DNA of 34,133 nucleotides from an uncultured Pelagibacteraceae bacterium (GTDB lineage Bacteria > Pseudomonadota > Alphaproteobacteria > Pelagibacterales > Pelagibacteraceae): the NCBI GenBank assembly GCA_902524115.1, contig CABZCA010000011.1:1-34133 (forward strand), written 5' to 3'. Positions within the stretch are counted from its first letter, which is position 1; each line of letters begins with the position of its first letter. The position numbers and the translations under genes are program-made. Below, piece by piece: positions 29,933 through 34,133 of the stretch. The notes beneath the pieces are model-generated. The model made no database searches, had not been told where the DNA came from, and worked only from the letters and a program-made list of their open reading frames with translations.

Positions 29933-32446
29933 TTGGTAAAAAAACCTATACCAAAGCTAGAAATGACAAAAAATAAAATCACAGCAGTTCTTGGACCTAC
30001 AAATACAGGAAAAACCTTCCTAGCAATTGAAACTATGCTTTCTTTTGACTCAGGTATGATTGGTTTCCCTTTAAGACTTTTAGCTAGAGAAGTTTATGAC
30101 AAAATTATCAAAAAAGTTGATCCATCAAAAGTTGCTTTGATAACAGGTGAAGAAAAAATAATACCAATAAATGCAAAATATTTTCTTTGCACTGTTGAGT
30201 CTATGCCATTGGATAAAAGTTTAGAATTTGTTGGTATAGATGAAATACAAATGTGTAATGACCACGAGCGAGGTCATATTTTTACAGATAGATTATTAAA
30301 TATGAGAGGTGAAAAGCTTACCATGCTTATGGGTTCAAACTCTATTAAAAAAATTATTCAAAAAATTGAAGATGATATTGAATTTAAAAATCGAGAAAGA
30401 CTTTCTAAATTATCTTTTGGTGGTCACAAAAAAATTTCAAGAATAGAGAGAAAAAGTGCTGTAATCGCTTTTTCTACTGAAGAAGTTTATGCAATAGCTG
30501 AATTGATTAGACGACAAAAAGGTGGCGCTGCTATTGTTATGGGCTCACTTAGCCCTAAAACAAGAAACTCACAGGTAAGTTTATATCAATCTGGAGATGT
30601 TGATTATATGGTCGCAACTGATGCAATTGGAATGGGGATAAATATGGATCTAGATAATGTTTATTTTTCAAATTTAAAAAAATTTGATGGTAAAAAATTA
30701 AGAAATTTAAATATTTCAGAAATTGGTCAGATAGCAGGTAGAGCAGGAAGATATTTGAATGATGGAATATTTGGAACAACAGGAGAATGTAAAGAAGTCG
30801 GACCTGAGGAAATTGAAGCGTTAGAATCTCATAGCTTTCCAGATATACAAACTATTTTTTGGAGAAACTCAAAACTGAATTTTATAAATAAAGTTTCATT
30901 ATTGAAATCTTTAGAAGAAAAACCCCATAAAGACTGGTTAAGACGAATAAATGAATGCCAGGACGAAAAGGTATTAAAATATTTTTTAAAAGAAGCAACT
31001 GATATTGAAATTCAAGATAATAGTGAAGTATTACAAATATTATGGGAATGTTGCCAAATACCTGATTTTGTAAAAAAAACTTATGGACATCACTTTGAAA
31101 TTGTAAGTAAAATTTTTAAATTTTTGACTAGTGGAGATAAAAAAGTTCCAAATCACTATATGAAAGAACAGCTATCATTATTGGATAAATTAGATGGAAA
31201 CGTTGACTCTTTATCCAACAGAATTGCTAATGTCAGAACTTGGGCTTATGTATCGAATAAATCAAATTGGGTTGAAAATCAGGACTATTGGATTGAAAGA
31301 GCTAAAAACCTTGAAGATAAGATATCAGATAGACTTCATGAAGAATTAACAAAAACATTTATAGATAAAAGAGCAAGTGTTTTGGCCAGAGGTTTAAAAC
31401 AAGATATTACCTTTGAAACAGAGATTATCAATAATGAAGAGGTAATGATCAATGAACAATTTATTGGTCGTTTAAAAGGTTTAAAATTAGAATTAGATCT
31501 TAAAGTTGATACGTTGGATACTGATGTAAAATCATTAAAAAAGGCTGCAAGACAAAACGTAGTTCCAGAAATTATAAAAAGAATAACTCAAATAATTGAT
31601 ACTGGCTTAATTGAGCTGAAAGATGATTTTAAAATTTATTGGAACAACAACCAAATAGCAAAATTAATTCCAGGTTCAGACTATTTAAATCCACAAATTC
31701 AATTAACTATTGATGAAATGATTGAAAATAGTGAAAAATCACGACTAAACAATTACTTACAGAACTGGATAAATGATAAAATTGAAACAGAGTTAAAAAG
31801 TCTTATAGATTTAAAAAATGTAAAAGATAATAATTCAGAATTAAGAGCTTTAGCCTATCATCTTTATGAAAACAATGGAGTTGTTAAAAGAGATGGAGTA
31901 TTAAATTATTTAAAAAAACTTAGCCAAGATGAAAGAAAAAAATTAAGAAACTTAGGTGTAAAATTTGGAAGGTATCATATTTTTTTATTTAAACTATTTA
32001 AACCAAGCTCTGTATCATTAAGAATTCTATTATGGAAAAACTTTAATGAGAAAAATTTTGATTTCTCACCACCAACTTTTGGATTGAACTTTTTAGAAGA
32101 AAAAAAAATATTAAATAAAAATCTAATGCTTTTATGTGGTTTTGAAAAATTTGAAAATTTGTATGTTAGAATAGATATTTTAGAAAGGTTATTTTTAATG
32201 ATTTTTAACACTAAATCAGAAGATAAAATTAAAGAGATAAAGTTAATTCCTGAAATGCTGAATTTGTTAGGTTGTAATAAAGAAAATTTTGTGAAATTAA
32301 TAAAAAAAATGAATTACAAAACTTATGAGAAAGACAAAAATCTTCACTTTAAATATATTCCATCTAAAAAAGTAATTAAAAAAGATATAAGGAAGAATAT
32401 TAATGACAATCCGTTTAATGTACTGTCGCAACTTAACTTAAAATAA
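29933..32446 (+). CDS. SUV3-like superfamily 2 RNA helicase
   Basis: Up to 837 residues. The N-terminal helicase core has Walker A GPTNTGKT (21-28), the SUV3-type DEIQ box in FVGIDEIQMCND (99-110), and the second RecA domain with VATDAIGMGINMDL and QIAGRAGRY. A long helical C-terminal part follows and ends in NPFNVLSQLNLK. Mitochondrial SUV3 is the degradosome helicase that unwinds RNA for decay; alphaproteobacterial homologues are less studied. The first possible start is a TTG at 29933 without a Shine-Dalgarno; the ATG at 29963 (residue 11) is more likely because the core begins directly after it. The stop overlaps the next ATG (TAATG). Confidence 0.92.
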   Translation: MVKKPIPKLEMTKNKITAVLGPTNTGKTFLAIETMLSFDSGMIGFPLRLLAREVYDKIIKKVDPSKVALITGEEKIIPINAKYFLCTVESMPLDKSLEFVGIDEIQMCNDHERGHIFTDRLLNMRGEKLTMLMGSNSIKKIIQKIEDDIEFKNRERLSKLSFGGHKKISRIERKSAVIAFSTEEVYAIAELIRRQKGGAAIVMGSLSPKTRNSQVSLYQSGDVDYMVATDAIGMGINMDLDNVYFSNLKKFDGKKLRNLNISEIGQIAGRAGRYLNDGIFGTTGECKEVGPEEIEALESHSFPDIQTIFWRNSKLNFINKVSLLKSLEEKPHKDWLRRINECQDEKVLKYFLKEATDIEIQDNSEVLQILWECCQIPDFVKKTYGHHFEIVSKIFKFLTSGDKKVPNHYMKEQLSLLDKLDGNVDSLSNRIANVRTWAYVSNKSNWVENQDYWIERAKNLEDKISDRLHEELTKTFIDKRASVLARGLKQDITFETEIINNEEVMINEQFIGRLKGLKLELDLKVDTLDTDVKSLKKAARQNVVPEIIKRITQIIDTGLIELKDDFKIYWNNNQIAKLIPGSDYLNPQIQLTIDEMIENSEKSRLNNYLQNWINDKIETELKSLIDLKNVKDNNSELRALAYHLYENNGVVKRDGVLNYLKKLSQDERKKLRNLGVKFGRYHIFLFKLFKPSSVSLRILLWKNFNEKNFDFSPPTFGLNFLEEKKILNKNLMLLCGFEKFENLYVRIDILERLFLMIFNTKSEDKIKEIKLIPEMLNLLGCNKENFVKLIKKMNYKTYEKDKNLHFKYIPSKKVIKKDIRKNINDNPFNVLSQLNLK

Positions 32447-32871
32447 TGTTTAATATTTTTAAAAAAGAAGAAACAGAAAAAGAAAATAATCATCCATCCA
32501 TAACAGCAGTAGCTTGTTTATTAATTCATTCGGCAAGAATTGATGAGAATTATACAGATAAAGAAAAAAAAATTATTAAAGATGCCATTATTGAAATGGG
32601 AGCTGAAACTGAAAATATTGATAAAGTAATACAAGATGCTGAAGAAAAGGAAAAAGACTCTAATCAAATTCTCGATTTTACAAGAGAAATTAAAAATATT
32701 AATGAAGAGGACAAAAAAATTATCATTGAGGCATTATGGGACATTATATATTCGGATGAAGATGCCGATATGTATGAAACGAACCTAATGAGAAGATTAT
32801 CTGGATTACTTTATTTAGATCCAAAAGTTGTAGGTGATATTAAAGAAAAAGTTCGACAAAAAAAAACATGA
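32446..32871 (+). CDS. TerB-like (tellurite-resistance/DjlA N-terminal family) protein
   Basis: A 141-residue acidic, all-helical cytoplasmic protein. [21 protein letters not shown] and [23 protein letters not shown] are the two repeats of the TerB fold, each with the acidic residues common in the family. No signal peptide or membrane segment is present. TerB folds occur in stress, membrane-surveillance and chaperone proteins; the role here is not known, and the name does not imply tellurite resistance. It is coupled to the helicase by TAATG and to fdxA by an ATGA overlap. Confidence 0.8.
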   Translation: MFNIFKKEETEKENNHPSITAVACLLIHSARIDENYTDKEKKIIKDAIIEMGAETENIDKVIQDAEEKEKDSNQILDFTREIKNINEEDKKIIIEALWDIIYSDEDADMYETNLMRRLSGLLYLDPKVVGDIKEKVRQKKT

Positions 32872-33197
32872 CATATTTAGTAAATGATAAATGCATCAAA
32901 TGTAAATTAATGGACTGTGTAGAAGTTTGCCCAGTTGATTGCTTTTATGAAGGTAAAAATATGCTTGTAATTAAACCTGATGAGTGTATAGATTGTGGCG
33001 TTTGCGAGCCAGAATGTCCAGTTGACGCTATAATATCTGACAATGATGATAATGGTGGAAAGTGGCTGGAAGTGAATAAAAAATATGCAGACTTATGGCC
33101 AAATATTAGTGAAAAAAAAGATCCCCCTTCGGATCATGAACAATTTAAAGATGTAAAAGATAAGTATGAAAAATATTTTGAAGAAAATCTTGAGTAA
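32868..33197 (+). CDS. fdxA: Seven-iron ferredoxin (FdxA type)
   Basis: A 109-residue ferredoxin. Cys9, Cys17 and Cys50 fit the [3Fe-4S] cluster, and Cys21, Cys40, Cys43 and Cys46 fit the [4Fe-4S] cluster, as in Azotobacter FdI; Cys12 and Cys25 are additional. The motif [13 protein letters not shown] and the C-terminal extension ([17 protein letters not shown]) are those of FdxA. It carries electrons in the cytoplasm; its partners are unknown. The fdxA-carD order is common in alphaproteobacteria. Its end overlaps the start of carD by 32 bp. Confidence 0.96.
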   Translation: MTYLVNDKCIKCKLMDCVEVCPVDCFYEGKNMLVIKPDECIDCGVCEPECPVDAIISDNDDNGGKWLEVNKKYADLWPNISEKKDPPSDHEQFKDVKDKYEKYFEENLE

Positions 33198-33993
33198 AAA
33201 AAAAACAAAAAAAGTGGTGAAGAAAAAATCTAAAACTGTAAAAAAAGTTATTAAGCCAAAAAAAGTTTCTAAAGTAGTAAAAATTAAGAAAGTAAATAAA
33301 GAATTAAATAAAAAAAAAATAATAAAAGACTCAAAAAAAAAAAATAAAGTTGAAGTCAAAACTGATCCATTAAGAATACCTAAAAACAATGAGCAAAAAC
33401 CTGAAATTAAAAAAGTAAAAAAGCAAGATAGTGAAAAAAGGTTATTTAAAGCTAAAGATTATGTTGTTTATCCAAAACACGGAGTAGGTCAAATTACAGA
33501 AACCAAAAAAATCAATATAGGTGGAATTGATGTAGAAACTTATATTCTTAAATTTGAAAAAGATAAGGCAAATGGTATGGTTCCAGTGAATAAACAATCT
33601 CACTTAAGACCTTTGGCAACGATAAATCAAATAAATAAATGTGTAAGCATCCTAAAAAGTAAACCGAAAATAAAACGTTCCATGTGGAGCAGAAGAGCGC
33701 AAGAATATGAAGCTAAAATTTCATCAGGTAAAATATATGATTTAGCAGAGGTAGTAAGAGATTTAAACAAAGGTGATGATATTATGATAGACCAATCTTA
33801 CAGTGAAAGACAATTGTTTGAAAAAGCTTACGAGAGATTATTAACAGAATTTCAGATAGTAATGGGATCAAGTTTAGAAGATGCACAGAAAAAACTTGAT
33901 AAGGCTTTAAAGAGAAACTTAGAAAAACAAATCCAAAAAATTGAAGAAAAATCAGTTCCTGAAGAACCAGTAAATCAAGAACTAACGGAGTAA
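33166..33993 (+). CDS. carD: CarD-family transcriptional regulator with long lysine-rich N-terminal tail
   Basis: Up to 275 residues. The CarD domain occupies about 93-260: the RNA-polymerase-interacting start ([17 protein letters not shown]) and the DNA-binding helices ([29 protein letters not shown]). CarD binds the beta subunit and stabilises open promoter complexes. Usual bacterial CarD proteins are about 160-170 residues; here about 90 extra residues precede the domain, and 29 of the first 60 are lysine. The ATG at 33166 overlaps fdxA by 32 bp; a TTG at 33190 with GAAGA upstream would trim eight residues and reduce the overlap. The tail should bind DNA or RNA without sequence specificity (inference). 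Confidence 0.93.
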   Translation: MKNILKKILSKKKTKKVVKKKSKTVKKVIKPKKVSKVVKIKKVNKELNKKKIIKDSKKKNKVEVKTDPLRIPKNNEQKPEIKKVKKQDSEKRLFKAKDYVVYPKHGVGQITETKKINIGGIDVETYILKFEKDKANGMVPVNKQSHLRPLATINQINKCVSILKSKPKIKRSMWSRRAQEYEAKISSGKIYDLAEVVRDLNKGDDIMIDQSYSERQLFEKAYERLLTEFQIVMGSSLEDAQKKLDKALKRNLEKQIQKIEEKSVPEEPVNQELTE

Positions 33994-34031
33994 AAAAAAA
34001 CGCTCCCCACGCAAGCGCCATGAGAAGCGTT
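33992..34031 (-). terminator. Intrinsic terminator of the lysine-rich protein gene
   Basis: Read on the minus strand, AACGCTTCTCA and TGGGGAGCGTT pair over 11 positions (two as G-U) around an 11-base loop, and a run of U follows directly. On the plus strand the two G-U pairs become C-A mismatches and there is no U-run, so it serves the leftward gene. Its T-tract touches the carD stop codon. Confidence 0.85.
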
Positions 34032-34053
34032 ATCAGTTAAAAAGAATACTAAA

Positions 34054-34133
34054 CTATCTTCTTTTTTTCTTCTTAGCTTTTTTTTTAGCTTTTTTCTTAG
34101 TCTTCTTTTTAGCAGCTTTTTTTCTTCTTTTAG
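34054..34133 (-). CDS. C-terminal end of a lysine-rich, histone-H1-like protein (partial)
   Basis: Only the last 25 complete codons are inside the window. They read as a lysine/alanine tail (KKAAKKKTKKKAKKKAKKKK then RR and a TAG stop at 34054-34056). This is typical of bacterial H1-like DNA-binding proteins or basic C-terminal extensions. Codon choice mixes AAA and AAG, as a translated gene would. A strong terminator lies about 20 bases downstream, supporting a real gene end. The rest of the protein is outside, so a fold cannot be given. Confidence 0.7.
   Translation of the reverse strand, partial: KRRKKAAKKKTKKKAKKKAKKKKRR

Noticed and set aside
31975..32211. Minus-strand frame opposite the helicase C-terminus
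   Set aside because: Fully inside the helicase gene with no recognisable domain; antisense shadow.
32446..32871. Tellurite-resistance determinant
   Set aside because: Only the TerB fold is present, with none of the other ter genes; the name reflects fold similarity, not function.
33093..33389. Minus-strand frame of 98 residues rich in phenylalanine opposite carD
   Set aside because: It is the complement of the lysine codons in the CarD tail; no family features and no ribosome binding site.
33992..34031. Terminator for carD on the plus strand
   Set aside because: On that strand two pairs become C-A mismatches and no U-run follows; it fits the minus strand much better.
1..34133. CRISPR array, insertion sequence or prophage
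   Set aside because: No regularly spaced repeats, transposase, integrase or phage gene seen; gene content is ordinary chromosomal core.

Overview
The window is a dense, very AT-rich stretch of an alphaproteobacterial chromosome, most likely from the SAR11/Pelagibacterales group of streamlined marine bacteria. The reasons are low GC, tiny or negative intergenic gaps (the longest gene-free stretch is 151 bp), and gene content: TRAP-TAXI transporter, GltBD, a SUV3-like helicase next to fdxA and carD, and a 2-oxoglutarate dioxygenase of the gamma-butyrobetaine hydroxylase type. The taxonomic call is inference from composition and gene content. No insertion sequence, phage gene, rRNA or CRISPR array is visible, and no stretch above 300 bp lacks a gene.

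Layout. (1) 20-10367, minus strand: a nine-gene translation cluster read in the order GT4 glycosyltransferase, thrS, infC, rpmI, rplT, pheS, pheT, lepA, membrane-anchored methyltransferase. Most junctions overlap or abut. The glycosyltransferase and thrS are each broken by two +1 homopolymer changes, all four within about 960 bp. (2) 10410-11171, plus strand: a lone alpha/beta hydrolase converging on gltB. (3) 11164-17120, minus strand: gltD-gltB, both subunits of NADPH glutamate synthase. (4) 17121-17271: divergent control region with a TGCA-type dyad. (5) 17272-18039, plus strand: uppP. (6) 18036-24036, minus strand: an operon of a pyruvate dehydrogenase E1 carrying the lipoyl domain at its N-terminus, a short E2 without a lipoyl domain, a gamma-butyrobetaine-hydroxylase-like dioxygenase and an EamA permease. 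(7) 24112-24711, plus strand: tRNA-Arg(ACG), a 27-residue membrane peptide and a PaaI-type thioesterase. (8) 24715-29800, minus strand: acetoacetyl-CoA synthetase, a TAXI solute-binding protein and a fused TRAP permease, with a strong hairpin between the last two. (9) 29933-33993, plus strand: SUV3-like helicase, TerB-like protein, 7Fe ferredoxin and a CarD regulator with a long lysine-rich tail. (10) Right edge, minus strand: the end of a lysine-rich histone-H1-like protein and its intrinsic terminator.

Functionally the window covers translation (ThrRS, PheRS, IF3, L35, L20, EF4, tRNA-Arg), nitrogen assimilation (GltBD), entry of carbon into acetyl-CoA (PDH, acetoacetate activation), uptake of organic acids (TRAP), lipid-carrier recycling (UppP) and RNA turnover/transcription control (helicase, CarD). 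The least ordinary points are the domain rearrangement in the PDH complex, the cluster of homopolymer frameshifts, the polylysine tail on CarD and the hairpin inside the TRAP operon.
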